Below, piece by piece: positions 18,618 to 30,394 of a DNA stretch of 64,000 nt. The stretch's first letter is position 1, and every line of letters begins with the position of its first letter. The stretch covers positions 54,822-118,821 of the forward strand of contig CAIUPE010000141.1 of the NCBI GenBank assembly GCA_903900975.1. Reading direction: 5' to 3'. Origin of the DNA: an uncultured Hyphomicrobiales bacterium. Lineage in GTDB: Bacteria; Pseudomonadota; Alphaproteobacteria; Rhizobiales; Beijerinckiaceae. The notes beneath the pieces were generated by a model. The model was not told the DNA's origin. It saw only the letters and a program-made list of their open reading frames with translations, and did not search any database. The translations under genes and the position numbers were made by a program.

Positions 18618-19759
18618 AATTTGACGGGCACCACGCGGCCTTTCGAAAATGCCAGCGCGAGATGGCCGTTTTTGAGCGCGATGGCCTTTTCGCCGAACAG
18701 GTCACGACGCCAGCCTTTAAGGGCGGGTACGTCCGCATCATCATCGGCGGCAATGGCTTCAAGGTCGTCCACATTGGCGATAATTTTTGCCGCGACACCT
18801 TCATTGTCGCACGTCATCCGCAGCAAAACCTTGAGCAATTCGACTGCAGCCGGATTATAGGGCTTCCGATCGTTTCGTTCGAGTTCCGGTAAGGTTTTGG
18901 GGTCGATCGCTAATGCGCGCTCGACCGCCGCGATAATGTCGGCACCCGAGCGGGAGCGTTCAAAGCCATTGGGGATCGATCGCAATTTGGCCAATGCTTC
19001 GACCGAGCGTGGGGCCGATGTCGCGATATCCATAATCGCGACATCCTTCAACACGCGCGAACGGGGCACGTCTCGGCTGCGGGCCTCACGCTCCCGCCAA
19101 GCGGCGAGTTCCATCAAGATGGCGAGTTCGCGGGGTTTTCTAATCCGCCCTTTCAAACGCTTCCACGCATCGGCGGGGTCCATCTCATAAGTGGAAGGCG
19201 AGGTGAGAATGGCCATCTCATCCTCTAGCCAGGTCCAGCGGTTCGATAATGTAAGTTTTTCGGCTAACGCTTTATAGACATTGCGTAAATGGGTTACATC
19301 GGAACGGGCATAGACCAATTGTGCCTCGCTTAACGGACGTTGCGACCAATCCGTGAAACGCGAAGATTTGTCGATTTTGGCCTTGGCCAAATCATGCGCT
19401 AATTGCTCGTAGGAGACGCTATCGCCATACGCTGCCACCATGGCAGCGACCTGCGTATCAAAACACGGGGTTGGAATGCAGCGGTCCAGATTCCACAAAA
19501 TTTCGAGGTCTTGTCGACCCGAATGGAAGACTTTGACCACGCCCGGATGGCGCATCAGCGCAAAGAATGGCGAAAGGTCGAGGTCGGGAGCGAGCGGATC
19601 TATCAAATAATCCTCATCCTCGGCCGCGATCTGAATCAGGCAAAGTTTAGGATAAAAGGTGGTTTCTCGCATAAATTCGGTATCGACCGTCACATAAGAA
19701 TGCTGCTGGAGCCGGGTGCAGGCAGCTTTAAGAGTATTCGTATCGGTAATCAGGGACAT
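18614..19759 (-). CDS. rnd: Ribonuclease D
   Basis: RNase D is a 3'-5' exoribonuclease for tRNA 3' maturation. The DEDD catalytic set is visible: Asp26 and Glu28 in [19 protein letters not shown] in motif II, and YARSDVTHL in motif III. An HRDC helical domain occupies the C-terminal half. At 381 aa it is the usual length. The start at 19759 aligns [10 protein letters not shown] with the family; the 17-residue upstream extension looks spurious, although the ribosome site is weak. It is divergent from aspS. Confidence 0.95.
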   Translation of the reverse strand: MSLITDTNTLKAACTRLQQHSYVTVDTEFMRETTFYPKLCLIQIAAEDEDYLIDPLAPDLDLSPFFALMRHPGVVKVFHSGRQDLEILWNLDRCIPTPCFDTQVAAMVAAYGDSVSYEQLAHDLAKAKIDKSSRFTDWSQRPLSEAQLVYARSDVTHLRNVYKALAEKLTLSNRWTWLEDEMAILTSPSTYEMDPADAWKRLKGRIRKPRELAILMELAAWREREARSRDVPRSRVLKDVAIMDIATSAPRSVEALAKLRSIPNGFERSRSGADIIAAVERALAIDPKTLPELERNDRKPYNPAAVELLKVLLRMTCDNEGVAAKIIANVDDLEAIAADDDADVPALKGWRRDLFGEKAIALKNGHLALAFSKGRVVPVKF

Positions 19760-19935
19760 GGGATTTTCTAAACCGAGGACGCGAATCAGTGGCGCAATTG
19801 CCGTGTACATGTCTTTTACACGACTAACGACCGATACGGGATATGCGCAAAAATGACCGGCTCTCTTGACAAGGCGCGCGCGTGCATGCGTTCTCCGGCC
19901 AGAGAATTTTTACGTTTATCATGACGAGGATGACC

Positions 19936-21735
19936 ATGCACCGCTACCGTTCGCATACTTGCGGAGCCCTTCGCGAAACCGAAGTTGGCCAAGAGGTCCG
20001 TATCTCTGGCTGGTGCCACCGCATCCGCGACCATGGCGGCGTGCTGTTTATCGATCTGCGCGATCATTACGGGTTGACGCAATGCGTCGTCGATCCGGAT
20101 TCGCCAGCCTTCAAAATCGCCGAGACCTTGCGCTCAGAATGGGTCGTGCGGTGTGACGGTAAGGCGCGTGTACGGCCGGCTGGTACGGAAAATAGGGATA
20201 TGCCCACCGGCATGATCGAAGTTTATGTCACCGCGATTGAGGTGTTGGGTGCTTCCGCCGAATTGCCGGTTCAGGTGTTCGGTGACCAACCCTTCCCAGA
20301 AGAAACGCGTTTGAAATACCGCTTCCTCGATTTGCGGCGCGAAAAGCTGCACAACAACATCATGACCCGCGGCCGCGTCATCGATGCGATGCGCACGAAG
20401 ATGAAGGATCAGGGCTTTAACGAATTTCAAACCCCAATTCTGACGGCTTCGTCGCCCGAAGGCGCGCGCGATTTTTTGGTGCCATCCCGTATTCATCCCG
20501 GCACTTTCTACGCGCTGCCTCAGGCGCCGCAGCAATATAAGCAACTCTTGATGATGGCGGGATTTGACCGCTATTTCCAAATCGCCCCATGCTTCCGCGA
20601 TGAAGATCCCCGCGCTGATCGGCTGCCGGGTGAATTTTACCAGCTCGATCTTGAAATGAGCTTTGTCGAGCAAGAGGATATTTTTGCAGCGGTTGAGCCG
20701 GTGATTGGCGGCATTTTCCGCGAGTTTGGCAATGGTAAAGCGGTAACGCCAAGCCCGTGGCCGCGTATCCCTTATGCCGTTTCGATGGATAAATATGGGT
20801 CCGATAAGCCGGATTTGCGCATTCGCAATCCCCACACCAGTGCCCCTTTGGAAATGGCGGACGTGTCCGAGCATTTCCGTGGCTCCAATTTCAAAGTGTT
20901 CGCCCGTATTCTGGAAGACGCCAAGAACCGGATTTGGGCCATTCCCGCACCAACCGGCGGGCAACGCACGTTCTGCGATCGTATGAATTCGTGGGCACAA
21001 GGCGAGGGTCAGCCGGGTCTTGGCTATGTGTTCTGGCGTGAAGGGGAGGCGGGCGGCGCAGGCCCTATCGCCAACAATATCGGGCCGGAGCGGACCGAGG
21101 CCATTCGCCAGCAGCTTGGCCTAAAAGAGGGCGACGCCGCGTTTTTTGTGGCAGGTGACCCCGAAAAATTCATCAAATTCGCTGGTAGTGCACGCATTAA
21201 GGTGGGACAAGACCTCAATCTGATCGATGAAAATCGGTATGAACTCGCGTGGATCGTCGATTTCCCAATGTTCGAGTGGAACGACGACGAGAAAAAGGTC
21301 GATTTCTCGCATAATCCGTTTTCAATGCCCCAAGGGGGCATGGATGCTTTGCAAAATCAGGATCCACTGACAATCAAAGCATTTCAGTATGATATCGCCT
21401 GCAACGGCTTTGAAATCGCCTCAGGCGGTATCCGCAACCACCGCCCGGAAGGCATGGTCAAGGCGTTTGAAATCGCAGGTTATGGCGAAGAAACGGTGAT
21501 CGAGCGTTTTGGCGGCATGTATCGGGCGTTCCAATATGGCGCGCCTCCGCATGGTGGCATGGCAGCGGGCGTTGATCGCATTGTGATGCTGCTTTGTGGT
21601 GCACAAAATCTTCGTGAAGTTGCGCTATTTCCGATGAATCAGCAGGCGGAAGATTTGTTGATGGGGGCGCCGAGCGAGGCAACGCCGCGGCAATTGCGCG
21701 ATCTTCATTTGCGTTTGAATCTGCCTGAAAAATAA
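19936..21735 (+). CDS. aspS: Aspartyl-tRNA synthetase, probably non-discriminating (AspRS/AsxRS)
   Basis: This is a class IIb synthetase with an N-terminal OB anticodon-binding domain, a bacterial GAD insertion and a class II core ([10 protein letters not shown] motif 2, GVDRIVMLL motif 3). It is 599 aa from the ATG at 19936, which has GAGGA upstream; an 18-residue upstream extension is rejected. His33 in RRDHGG-type RIRDHGG and the RPAG turn correspond to the residues (His31 and Gly81 of Pseudomonas aeruginosa) associated with AspRS that also charges tRNA-Asn. That is my inference by motif alignment; it predicts GatCAB elsewhere in the genome. A TTGACA at 19866 lacks a good -10 partner. Confidence 0.97.
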   Translation: MHRYRSHTCGALRETEVGQEVRISGWCHRIRDHGGVLFIDLRDHYGLTQCVVDPDSPAFKIAETLRSEWVVRCDGKARVRPAGTENRDMPTGMIEVYVTAIEVLGASAELPVQVFGDQPFPEETRLKYRFLDLRREKLHNNIMTRGRVIDAMRTKMKDQGFNEFQTPILTASSPEGARDFLVPSRIHPGTFYALPQAPQQYKQLLMMAGFDRYFQIAPCFRDEDPRADRLPGEFYQLDLEMSFVEQEDIFAAVEPVIGGIFREFGNGKAVTPSPWPRIPYAVSMDKYGSDKPDLRIRNPHTSAPLEMADVSEHFRGSNFKVFARILEDAKNRIWAIPAPTGGQRTFCDRMNSWAQGEGQPGLGYVFWREGEAGGAGPIANNIGPERTEAIRQQLGLKEGDAAFFVAGDPEKFIKFAGSARIKVGQDLNLIDENRYELAWIVDFPMFEWNDDEKKVDFSHNPFSMPQGGMDALQNQDPLTIKAFQYDIACNGFEIASGGIRNHRPEGMVKAFEIAGYGEETVIERFGGMYRAFQYGAPPHGGMAAGVDRIVMLLCGAQNLREVALFPMNQQAEDLLMGAPSEATPRQLRDLHLRLNLPEK

Positions 21736-21776
21736 TGATTTCAATAGTTTAGGTTGAATTTCTAAAGGATTTTGCC

Positions 21777-24062
21777 ATGACGACGGACGCTTCCGACGAC
21801 CTTCGCTCCGGCTCGATGATCTATCACCGGTATCCGCGACCGGGAAAATTGGAAATTCAGCCGACCAAACCGCTAGGCAACCAGCGCGATCTGGCGCTGG
21901 CCTATTCGCCTGGCGTTGCGGCCCCGTGTGAGGCGATTGCGGCCGATCCGGACATGGCAGCGGAATTAACGAGCCGTCAAAATCTCGTGGCTGTGATCTC
22001 GAATGGCACGGCTGTTTTGGGTTTGGGCAATATTGGACCGCTTGCCTCCAAACCGGTCATGGAAGGAAAAGCCGTTCTTTTCAAGAAATTTGCCGGTATC
22101 GACGTGTTCGATATCGAGGTTGCTGAGAACGATCCTGACCGGTTCGTCGAGGTTGTTGCTGCGTTAGAGCCGACCTTTGGCGGCATCAATCTCGAAGATA
22201 TCAAGGCACCGGAATGCTTCGAAATTGAAGCAAAATTGCGCGAACGCATGGATATTCCGGTGTTTCACGACGATCAGCATGGAACGGCGATCATCGTTGG
22301 CGCTGCTGTTCTGAATGCGGTTGATTTAACCGGCAAAGCTATGGATTCCATCAAGATTGTTGCGTCAGGGGCCGGTGCCGCCGCTCTTGCCTGCCTTAAC
22401 TTGTTGGTGTCGCTTGGCGTGCGCCGTGACAATATCTGGATAAGCGATCTGGAGGGTGTCGTCTACCAAGGGCGCGTGGCGCTGATGGACCGTTGGAAGA
22501 GCGCTTTTGCGCAACCAACCGAAAAACGCACCTTGGCCGAGATCATTGATGGCGCCGACGTGTTTCTGGGCCTCTCTGCCGGAGGTGTTTTAAAACCGGA
22601 AATGGTTGCCCGGATGGCTCCCCAGCCGCTTATTTTGGCATTGGCAAATCCCAATCCGGAAATTATGCCCGAAGCCGCGAGGGCGGTCAGGCCTGACGCG
22701 ATGATGTGTACAGGGCGTTCCGATTATCCCAATCAGGTCAATAATGTCCTTTGTTTCCCCTATATTTTCCGCGGTGCGCTCGATGTGGGAGCCCGGACGA
22801 TCAATGAGGATATGAAATTGGCCGCGGTCGCCGCCATTGCGCGGTTGGCGCGCGAAGCACCGTCGGATGTCGCAGCCAAAGCCTATGGTGGCGAGGTTTC
22901 CACCTTCGGCGCAGAATCTCTCATCCCCAGCCCGTTTGATCCGAGGCTTATCCTGCGGATTGCGCCTGCGGTCGCCAAAGCCGCCATCGCATCGGGCGTG
23001 GCGCGGCGTCCGATCACGGATTTCAAGGCTTATGAGGAGCGCCTTTCCGGCTTTGTGTTCCGCTCCGGCTTCATCATGAAGCCGATTTTTGAACAGGCCA
23101 AAGCTGCGCCTAAGCGCGTCATCTATTCGGATGGCGAGGATGAGCGCGTTTTGCGGGCGGCACAGATTGCAATCGAGGAGGGGTTTGCGGTCCCGATGCT
23201 GATCGGGCGACCAAGCGTTATTGAGAGCCGCTGCGAGCGCTATGGCTTAAGCATCCGCCCGGGCAAAACTGTCGAAGTGATCAATCCCGACGATGATCCT
23301 CGGTATCGTGATTATGTCGCAACGCTTATCGAATTGATGGGAAGAAAAGGGGTGACGCCGGACGCCGCACGCACGCTGGTGCGTACCAATACAACCGTTA
23401 TTGCGGCGATTGCGGTGATGCGGGGCGATGCGGATGCGATGATCGCCGGACTTGAAGGGCGGTTCAATTCGAAATTGCGCAATATCCGCGATATTATTGG
23501 CCTAAAGCCAGGTGCGCGGGACCTTTCGGCGATGACGCTGATGATCACGACCAAGGGGCATTATTTTCTGGCTGATACCCATGTCAAACAGGACCCGACT
23601 TCGGAAGATATAGCTGATATTGCGTTGTTATGCGCCGGGCATGTTGAGCGATTTGGGATTGCGCCGAAAATCGCGCTGCTCTCCCATTCGGATTTTGGTG
23701 ACTCCGATGCGCCATCGGCGCTCAAAATGCGAGCAGCCTTGGGTTTAATCCGCGCTCGGGCGCCTACCTTAGAGGTTGATGGCGAAATGCAGGGCGATAC
23801 CGCTCTGGTACAAGCGATCCGATCCAAGCGGCTACCGGATTGTTCGCTTAATGGAGATGCCAATATCTTGATTATGCCAAATCTCGATGCTGCCAATATC
23901 GCGCAGCAATTGATCAAAGTTTTGGCCGATGCGTTGCCCGTCGGTCCAATATTGCTCGGCACGGCCAAACCAGCCCACGTGCTCACCACGTCGGTAACCG
24001 CGCGTGGTGTGGTCAATATGACGGCTTTGGCCGTTGTGGAGGCACAGGCGAATATCGCCTAA
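21777..24062 (+). CDS. maeB: NADP-dependent malic enzyme with C-terminal phosphotransacetylase-like domain
   Basis: MaeB oxidatively decarboxylates malate to pyruvate with reduction of NADP. Residues about 1-430 are the malic enzyme: [29 protein letters not shown] and a Rossmann [10 protein letters not shown]. Residues about 435-761 resemble phosphotransacetylase, which in this enzyme type is thought to be regulatory (acetyl-CoA binding) and not catalytic. At 761 aa it is the standard two-domain form. AAAGGA precedes the ATG. With dctA in the same window it fits growth on C4-dicarboxylates. Its stop lies 7 bp from the convergent gene at 24070. Confidence 0.97.
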   Translation: MTTDASDDLRSGSMIYHRYPRPGKLEIQPTKPLGNQRDLALAYSPGVAAPCEAIAADPDMAAELTSRQNLVAVISNGTAVLGLGNIGPLASKPVMEGKAVLFKKFAGIDVFDIEVAENDPDRFVEVVAALEPTFGGINLEDIKAPECFEIEAKLRERMDIPVFHDDQHGTAIIVGAAVLNAVDLTGKAMDSIKIVASGAGAAALACLNLLVSLGVRRDNIWISDLEGVVYQGRVALMDRWKSAFAQPTEKRTLAEIIDGADVFLGLSAGGVLKPEMVARMAPQPLILALANPNPEIMPEAARAVRPDAMMCTGRSDYPNQVNNVLCFPYIFRGALDVGARTINEDMKLAAVAAIARLAREAPSDVAAKAYGGEVSTFGAESLIPSPFDPRLILRIAPAVAKAAIASGVARRPITDFKAYEERLSGFVFRSGFIMKPIFEQAKAAPKRVIYSDGEDERVLRAAQIAIEEGFAVPMLIGRPSVIESRCERYGLSIRPGKTVEVINPDDDPRYRDYVATLIELMGRKGVTPDAARTLVRTNTTVIAAIAVMRGDADAMIAGLEGRFNSKLRNIRDIIGLKPGARDLSAMTLMITTKGHYFLADTHVKQDPTSEDIADIALLCAGHVERFGIAPKIALLSHSDFGDSDAPSALKMRAALGLIRARAPTLEVDGEMQGDTALVQAIRSKRLPDCSLNGDANILIMPNLDAANIAQQLIKVLADALPVGPILLGTAKPAHVLTTSVTARGVVNMTALAVVEAQANIA

Positions 24063-24069
24063 AGCGGTA

Positions 24070-25806
24070 TTATTTCGGTTCGACCTGAAGCTCGAACAAA
24101 TCGAGAATGGCCGCTGGTCCATCGCCAGCGGATGTGTCGGAAAGGCTAACGCCTGCAGGATTTTTCGCCTGTGCCGCAATCATTAGCCGGTCGGGCTTCC
24201 CGATAAAGGTAACGAGCGATTGGGTTAATCCACGCGCATTAGGCGACATGCCGAAATAGATTTGCAAACTTGCGGCGGCAGCGGCGGCATAAGAACTTCT
24301 TACTTCGGCTGGTGGGCGCTTGGTCTTAATCGCCTGTTGATCGGTCAAACGTTCCGCAAGGCCGTGATTCTCAACCGATAGTGCAAATGATTTGACACTC
24401 GCGCCCAGCAGTAAAGCGGGTGCAGCTGTTGGCGCTGCTGCAATGTTGGCGGCCGGAATATTGCCAAATGTTCCGGTCAATGACACCGCAGCCATGTTTT
24501 CACCGGAAAGATTGGACTGAAGCGTTAGGTCCTGTGATTTAGGATCAAGTGTTACCCTTAAGCCGCCAGACACATTAATATATCGATATCCGAGCCCCAT
24601 CAGTGTTTGAACGGCAGGCTCAGTACTCGTTGCGGGTAGCGGCCCGGTCAACGCATCAAAGTCAAGCGCGAGGGCGAGAGGTGAGCCCTCGGGCGTCGTA
24701 TCGACGGCAAACGTGAAGTGACGAAGGCCCGAATGCCGCAATCCATCGATGTCGGCGTCGATGGTGGCGTTGTTCAATTCGATATGACCGATCACAGGCG
24801 TAAATAATGCCGGTTCAATGTCTGCTAGTTTCGCATTGGGCTTCATCAAGGCCTTGCGGACGCTCTCGAGGACCAAGCCGATGTTGATATTGTCTTGAGC
24901 GATGCGGTCGATGGTCAATCGGAAATCATCAACGGCTATATCGAGCCCTTCGAAGGCATAGGCGGATGTATCCTTGCCACCTTTATAGGAAAATCGGCGC
25001 AAACTGGCCGAATTAGTTGGCTTTTCGGGCTCCTTCACCGAGATGCCCAATATTTCAAATGAGCCTGTTGAAATGGCAGAGTATACATCAATGACATCAA
25101 GGGCCGACGCCACCAATTCGGCATCGTTTAGTGGCGTGGGTTTGGCTTGCGCCTTCAGCAAACGTTCGGAAATAGCCGTTAACCCATCGCCAATATCGCG
25201 AAAGCTCTCATCTTGAACCTCAATCCGGTCGATGGATATAACGGAATGAGAGGCCGATTGGAGAGCGATTTTCTCAATACGGGCAAGACGGTAAGCACGA
25301 TGAAATTCCGAAGGTTTGGGGTCTTTGGTAGCAGCGCCAAAGCCAACCAGCACGGCAAGGTCGACGTCATCCAAAGCTAATGATGCGGCTAATCCCGAAT
25401 TGGCGTCTCCCATGCCGCCCGTCGCGCCAAAGGTAATTTGGCCGGCGCGGATCTGGCTTGCTAAACCCTGCCTGACATTGGTCATTACGACATTTGAAAA
25501 GAGTGTGACCGTGGTTTGCCCGCTGACCAATTGGGTTTCGCGAAGCCGCGAAATCCGGATGGCGTCTGCATCAAGCGTTGCAATGGCCTTGGCTTGAGCC
25601 GCTGCATCCGCTCCATGCAAAAGGGCCTCCAATCCGTCGGGCGCGATGTTCAGATCTTCAAATTCGATACCCTCAGCCCGAAATTCGGCTTGTCCAGAAT
25701 GGAAGGTAAAGGAGTCGATCCGCACGGGCTCGCCTGCATAGCCGAGCCTCAGCAACCCGAGAAGGGTTAGCGCCATCAAGACGAGCCGTAAGACCATGCG
25801 AACCAT
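24070..25806 (-). CDS. Exported or membrane-anchored protein of unknown function
   Basis: I do not recognise a family. From the ATG at 25806 (GAGG about 10 nt upstream; an alternative ATG lies at 25824) it encodes 578 aa. The N terminus has a short basic start and a hydrophobic run rich in Leu/Val/Met ending in GYAG, consistent with a signal peptide or anchor, so most of the protein would be periplasmic. The rest has no further membrane segment and is rich in alternating hydrophobic residues, Asp, Ser and Thr. Stretches such as HIELNNATIDADIDG and GGLRVTLDPKSQDLTLQSN look like repetitive beta-strands, as in AsmA-like or DUF945-like proteins. That resemblance is by eye only. It is convergent with maeB. 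Confidence 0.72.
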   Translation of the reverse strand: MVRMVLRLVLMALTLLGLLRLGYAGEPVRIDSFTFHSGQAEFRAEGIEFEDLNIAPDGLEALLHGADAAAQAKAIATLDADAIRISRLRETQLVSGQTTVTLFSNVVMTNVRQGLASQIRAGQITFGATGGMGDANSGLAASLALDDVDLAVLVGFGAATKDPKPSEFHRAYRLARIEKIALQSASHSVISIDRIEVQDESFRDIGDGLTAISERLLKAQAKPTPLNDAELVASALDVIDVYSAISTGSFEILGISVKEPEKPTNSASLRRFSYKGGKDTSAYAFEGLDIAVDDFRLTIDRIAQDNINIGLVLESVRKALMKPNAKLADIEPALFTPVIGHIELNNATIDADIDGLRHSGLRHFTFAVDTTPEGSPLALALDFDALTGPLPATSTEPAVQTLMGLGYRYINVSGGLRVTLDPKSQDLTLQSNLSGENMAAVSLTGTFGNIPAANIAAAPTAAPALLLGASVKSFALSVENHGLAERLTDQQAIKTKRPPAEVRSSYAAAAAASLQIYFGMSPNARGLTQSLVTFIGKPDRLMIAAQAKNPAGVSLSDTSAGDGPAAILDLFELQVEPK

Positions 25807-25869
25807 GCCGGAGAACCTCACCATGCCGTTGAAGCAAGGCCGTTATAATCCGGCGCCTTGACCGATTCG

Positions 25870-26763
25870 TTAAGCGGCAGGACGGAATGTTTGCATCACT
25901 GACGTGATGTCGGTCATCGACGGAAGGCCGTTTTCATTGCCTAACTTCTGAATTTTGTGGGTCGAAGCGGCCCGCGCAAATTCGAAATGGGATTCCCAAG
26001 GCAAGGCCGGACGGGCCAAATAGGAATACATATAAGCGCCGTGAAACACATCGCCTGCGCCGTTGGTATCAATGATCGCTGCGGATGGCACAGATAAAGG
26101 CGGCTGAACACGAACTGTGCCGCTTTCATCATACCAGAGCATGCCGCGCTCGCCGCGCGTGACGCCGCCGATTTTTACACCCTTCGCCTTCAATAGGTCG
26201 ATCAAGCCTTTGTCATCAAGGTTCATTTGTTCGGCAAGACGCTCGCCACAAATCGCGACATCAATATGCTCCAATAGCTCCAACGTATTGGATCGCACAC
26301 CGCCGCCATCAAGCGACACCAGCGCGCCCATCTCGCGGCATGTCTTTGCATAATGGATCGCCGCATCGCCCATATGGCCGTCGAGATGCAAAGCACGGCA
26401 TCCGTCGAGGCGAAGCGTCGGGAAGGGGTGGAGATAATCATCGTCGCGGCAACGGATAATAGCCCGCTTGCCATTATTCGGAATTACGAAAGAGAGCGAG
26501 CTTTCCTTAACCTTGCGGCCATGGACAGGAATTGCATATTTGGCCGCCATATCCAGAAACATCCGGCCCAACCAGTCATCGGCGAGCGAGGTCAAGAGAT
26601 CGGGCACAATACCCAGCTTCGCGCAACAAAACGCCGCCGTGACCGCATTTCCTCCAAACGACACCGCATAATCTTGCGCGACGGTTTTGTCGTCCCCTGA
26701 TGGAATATGATCCGTCAAGAAAGTTACATCGATATAGGTTTGCCCAATAAACAGCGCTTCCAT
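25870..26763 (-). CDS. PfkB-family sugar kinase
   Basis: This is a ribokinase-like carbohydrate kinase. The second PfkB signature DTNGAGDVFHGAY near residue 230 holds the catalytic Asp, and GGNAVTAAFCCAKLG near the N terminus is the first signature. I start at the ATG at 26763 (GGGA upstream, family-like MEALFIGQTYIDVTF), giving 297 aa; the frame extends to a TTG at 26817. The substrate cannot be read from the sequence. There is no transporter or sugar pathway beside it; the neighbours are an unknown exported protein and erpA. Confidence 0.88.
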   Translation of the reverse strand: MEALFIGQTYIDVTFLTDHIPSGDDKTVAQDYAVSFGGNAVTAAFCCAKLGIVPDLLTSLADDWLGRMFLDMAAKYAIPVHGRKVKESSLSFVIPNNGKRAIIRCRDDDYLHPFPTLRLDGCRALHLDGHMGDAAIHYAKTCREMGALVSLDGGGVRSNTLELLEHIDVAICGERLAEQMNLDDKGLIDLLKAKGVKIGGVTRGERGMLWYDESGTVRVQPPLSVPSAAIIDTNGAGDVFHGAYMYSYLARPALPWESHFEFARAASTHKIQKLGNENGLPSMTDITSVMQTFRPAA

Positions 26764-26864
26764 GGCGTCCCACTGATCGGTTGCATTAAAAAATGATCTC
26801 TCTTTCGATTGGATCAATTTTGCGGGCGCGACAAGTAGAAAACACTAAAAAAGGACGTGTTTCT

Positions 26865-27206
26865 TCATCCTATGGAAAAACTCGTGCCACATCCACAGGC
26901 TGCCGTGGCGTTCGGATTGGCCACCCGAAAGCTTTGCCCCATCAGATCATCAACAAAGTCGAGCGTTGATCCCGCAACAAACGGCAGAGAAACAGAATCA
27001 ACCAGCACCACGGAACCGTCTTTTTCAATGCTCAAATCGTCATCATTTTGCGTTTGAACAATGTCAAAGCCGTATTGGAAGCCGGAGCATCCTCCGCCGC
27101 TAACACTGACGCGCAGCATCGATCCGGTCGGCTCCTTGGCCATAATCGCCGCAATTCGCATCGCCGCTCGTTCGGTTAACGAAAAATTCGAAAGGGAATC
27201 GGACAT
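26865..27206 (-). CDS. erpA: Iron-sulfur cluster insertion protein of the ErpA/HesB A-type family
   Basis: A-type carriers receive Fe-S clusters and deliver them to apo-proteins. The three ligand cysteines are Cys40 in GGGCSGFQY and Cys104 and Cys106 in ACGCGTSF. At 113 aa from the ATG at 27206 it has the family length; a 22-residue upstream extension is rejected. It is divergent from dgt, a common arrangement in alphaproteobacteria. Candidate client proteins in the window include the [4Fe-4S] molybdopterin enzyme. I cannot separate ErpA from IscA/SufA-type paralogues with certainty from this sequence alone. Confidence 0.92.
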   Translation of the reverse strand: MSDSLSNFSLTERAAMRIAAIMAKEPTGSMLRVSVSGGGCSGFQYGFDIVQTQNDDDLSIEKDGSVVLVDSVSLPFVAGSTLDFVDDLMGQSFRVANPNATAACGCGTSFSIG

Positions 27207-27312
27207 GGCTATCGGCTTTTTGTTCGTGAAAAGAGTGGATTGCGCGATACAAAAATAGGAATGTAGTGGCATGAATTCAACGGGTATTACTGGAATTAGA
27301 TCGGAGGCCAGG

Positions 27313-28521
27313 ATGGATCGCAGATTTGACCGTTGGCGGGCGTCCTATGCAACAGATCCAGCCGCCTCTCGCGGTCGCCACTTTCCAGAAGTCAGCTCGC
27401 CGACGCGGAGCGAGTTTCAGCGGGATCGGGATCGGATCATCCATTCGACAGCGTTTCGCCGCTTGAAACACAAGACGCAAGTTTTTGTGTTTCACGAAGG
27501 AGATCATTTTCGGACCCGCCTGACCCACACCATCGAGGTTGCCCAGATTGCCCGTTCAATCGCGCGTGCCTTGGGGTTGGACGAGGACCTTGCCGAAGCC
27601 CTCGCGCTCGCTCACGACCTTGGCCATACGCCCTTTGGCCATACGGGCGAAGACGTGCTTGACGCGTGTCTTTCTGACTTCGGTGGCTTTGACCACAATG
27701 CGCAGGCTTTGCGGATCGTGACGGTGCTGGAGCGCCGCTATCCTGATTTTGATGGCCTTAATTTGACGTGGGAAATGCTGGAAGGTCTCGTCAAGCATAA
27801 CGGGCCGTTGGTGGATCGGCAGGGCATGCCGCTCCCGCGTTATGCTAAGCGGGGCGTGGCTGCCGATATCGTGCGTGAAGATGCACTTTTGCATCTGGAC
27901 TTAAAGTCGTTTGCCGGCCCCGAGGCGCAAGTTGCGGCCTTGGCCGATGATATTGCCTATAATGCCCATGATTTGGACGACGGGTTAAGGGCGGATCTGT
28001 TCCAACTCGAGGATCTTGTCGATGTGCCTTATCTCGCATCGATCCTTGCCGAAATTCGAACGAAATGGCCTAATCTTGAGGATACCCGAACGATTCATGA
28101 ATTGGGCCGGCGTCTGATTACTCGGTTTGTCGAAGGGGTCATCGGGTATAGCCGTACCCTGTTGCAACCATTTGAGGGTAAACAGGTGGGTGCCATTCGT
28201 GCTGCTGATTCGGCCGTCATCGCATTTAACGAGGAACTCCGTCAGGCGGATAAAGATATTAAGCGCTTTCTCTTTGCGCGAATGTATCGCGATCCCAATG
28301 TCATGCGTGTGCGTGCTCAGGCGGAACAGGTCATGCGGGATCTGTTTACGGCCTTTATGCAGGATAGCCGACGCCTTCCCGAAGATTGGCAAAAGCGGCT
28401 GCCGGAGCATGACCAAGGCGCAAGGGCGCATCATATCGCCGATTATATCGCAGGCATGACCGATCGTTTTGCCCTTCAAGAACACCGCCGCCTGTTTGAC
28501 GTTACTCCTGAATTGCGATAG
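27313..28521 (+). CDS. dgt: Deoxyguanosinetriphosphate triphosphohydrolase-like protein
   Basis: This is an HD-domain hydrolase that splits dNTPs into deoxynucleosides and triphosphate. The HD metal site is shown by His72 in [10 protein letters not shown] and His101-Asp102 in [31 protein letters not shown] precedes it. From 27313 it is 402 aa, the size of class-2 dGTPase-like proteins. I chose this ATG because GGAGG lies 5 nt before it and [14 protein letters not shown] then falls close to the N terminus as in relatives. An upstream ATG at 27271 is possible. It leads the argS series. Confidence 0.95.
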   Translation: MDRRFDRWRASYATDPAASRGRHFPEVSSPTRSEFQRDRDRIIHSTAFRRLKHKTQVFVFHEGDHFRTRLTHTIEVAQIARSIARALGLDEDLAEALALAHDLGHTPFGHTGEDVLDACLSDFGGFDHNAQALRIVTVLERRYPDFDGLNLTWEMLEGLVKHNGPLVDRQGMPLPRYAKRGVAADIVREDALLHLDLKSFAGPEAQVAALADDIAYNAHDLDDGLRADLFQLEDLVDVPYLASILAEIRTKWPNLEDTRTIHELGRRLITRFVEGVIGYSRTLLQPFEGKQVGAIRAADSAVIAFNEELRQADKDIKRFLFARMYRDPNVMRVRAQAEQVMRDLFTAFMQDSRRLPEDWQKRLPEHDQGARAHHIADYIAGMTDRFALQEHRRLFDVTPELR

Positions 28522-28574
28522 CCGCGCTGCATCAGCCTTTTTTAACCCGTATTCCGACCGAAGCGAGCCATACA

Positions 28575-30335
28575 ATGAACCTGTTCGATATCTACCAGCG
28601 GCGGATTGTTACGCTTGTGACCGAACTGGGGAGCAGCGGTCGCTTGCCCGCAGGGCTAGATACCACAAAAATCGTTGTTGAGGCGCCGCGGGACATGTCC
28701 CATGGCGATCTGGCAACCAACGCCGCATTGGTCTTGGCCAAAGAAGCAGGTATGCCTCCCCGTACTTTGGCGGATCTTATCGCCCCCTTCCTATCCGGAT
28801 TTGATGGCGTTTCCGGTGTTTCGATTGCGGGTCCGGGATTTATTAATCTCACGCTTGATCCGTCGGTGCTTCAGAGCGTTTTAACGGCTGTACTCGAACA
28901 AAAGGGCGATTTTGGTCGCAGCACGATTGGCCAGAGCGCAAAAGTAAATGTCGAGTTCGTTTCGGCCAATCCAACAGGTCCGATGCATGTCGGGCATGGT
29001 CGCGGTGCCGTGTTCGGGGATGCGCTGGCCAGCCTCCTGAGCTTTGCCGGCTTTGATGTCAGCCGGGAATATTACATCAATGATGCAGGAGCGCAGGTCG
29101 ATATTTTAGGCCGTTCAGCCTATTTAAGATACAGGGAAGCGCTGGGCGAGGAAATTGGTGCGATGCCCGATGGCCTTTATCCGGGCGATTACCTGGTACC
29201 CGTCGGCGAAGCCTTGGCCCGGGATCATGGGCCCACTTTGCTCCAGCTTCAGGAAAAAGATTGGCTGCCCATCGTCCGCGCCAAAGCGATTGCGATGATG
29301 ATGGATATGATCCGCGAGGATCTTGCTGCGCTTGATATCCGGCATGACGTATTCTTCTCCGAGCGCACCCTCTCGCAAGACGGAGCTGTTGATCGCATCC
29401 GGCTCATGATTGACGGCTTGACGGCACGCAATCTCGTTTATCAAGGGCGGCTTGCTCCCCCCAAAGGCGCGCCGGTCGAGGATTGGGAAGACCGCGAACA
29501 GATCTTGTTCCGCGCCTCGGATTTTGGCGATGATGTGGATCGTCCGCTCCTAAAATCGGATGGATCCTATACCTATTTTGCCGCCGATATTGCCTATCAT
29601 CTGTCGAAGTTCGAGCGCGGATTCCCGCTGATGATTGATGTATGGGGAGCCGACCACGGCGGCTATATCAAGCGAATGACCGCTGCCGTGAAGGCCGTCA
29701 CCGGCGGCGCAGGCGAACTCGATGTCAAGATTTGCCAACTGGTCCGGCTGCTTCGCAATGGCGAGCAAGTCAGAATGAGCAAGCGGTCGGGTGATTTCGT
29801 GACACTCCGGGAGGTCGTCGATGAGGTGGGCTGCGACGCCGTTCGCTTCATGATGCTGTTCCGAAAGAACGATGCAACCCTCGATTTCGATCTGGCTAAA
29901 GTGATCGAACAGTCGAAGGATAACGCGGTTTTTTACGTGCAATATGCCCATGCCCGGTGTGCGTCGGTCCTGCGGCAGGCCACGAGCCAGAAGGCATCGG
30001 GCGTCGGACATGAAGCCTTGCTGGCGTGCGACCGCTCTGGCCTGACGGATCAATCTGAACTCGGCGTAATGCATCGCATCGCTCAATATCCCCGGATTGT
30101 AGAGGCTGCTGCATTAGCCCATGAACCGCATCGGGTGGCGTTCTATTTGTATGAATTGGCGAGTGATTTCCACGGGCTATGGAACCGTGGTAAGGAATCG
30201 CCGCATTTACGATTTGTAATGGATAATGATACAGCATTAACGTTAGCGCGGCTTTCTCTGGTCGAGTCGGTTCGTAGTGTCATTGCGGCGGGTCTTGGCG
30301 TTCTAGGGGTCTCGGCACCGGATGAGATGCGCTAA
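28575..30335 (+). CDS. argS: Arginyl-tRNA synthetase
   Basis: ArgRS is a class I synthetase that charges tRNA-Arg. Motifs: HVGH (HIGH-type) at 138-141 in [15 protein letters not shown], and RMSKRSG (KMSKS-type) near residue 397. There is an N-terminal Add1 domain ([11 protein letters not shown] onwards) and a C-terminal DALR anticodon domain. It is 586 aa, complete. It starts 53 bp after dgt and is followed by the SPOR-domain gene, the conserved alphaproteobacterial order. Confidence 0.98.
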   Translation: MNLFDIYQRRIVTLVTELGSSGRLPAGLDTTKIVVEAPRDMSHGDLATNAALVLAKEAGMPPRTLADLIAPFLSGFDGVSGVSIAGPGFINLTLDPSVLQSVLTAVLEQKGDFGRSTIGQSAKVNVEFVSANPTGPMHVGHGRGAVFGDALASLLSFAGFDVSREYYINDAGAQVDILGRSAYLRYREALGEEIGAMPDGLYPGDYLVPVGEALARDHGPTLLQLQEKDWLPIVRAKAIAMMMDMIREDLAALDIRHDVFFSERTLSQDGAVDRIRLMIDGLTARNLVYQGRLAPPKGAPVEDWEDREQILFRASDFGDDVDRPLLKSDGSYTYFAADIAYHLSKFERGFPLMIDVWGADHGGYIKRMTAAVKAVTGGAGELDVKICQLVRLLRNGEQVRMSKRSGDFVTLREVVDEVGCDAVRFMMLFRKNDATLDFDLAKVIEQSKDNAVFYVQYAHARCASVLRQATSQKASGVGHEALLACDRSGLTDQSELGVMHRIAQYPRIVEAAALAHEPHRVAFYLYELASDFHGLWNRGKESPHLRFVMDNDTALTLARLSLVESVRSVIAAGLGVLGVSAPDEMR

Positions 30336-30394
30336 GTCCTTTCCAATTTAGGGTTGCGGCATTTTTTACCCATCGACCGACAGGTTTTTTTCGC

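Noticed and set aside
19866..19894. TTGACA as the -35 of an aspS promoter.
   Set aside because: The base pairs 17 nt downstream (CGTTCT) do not resemble a -10 element.
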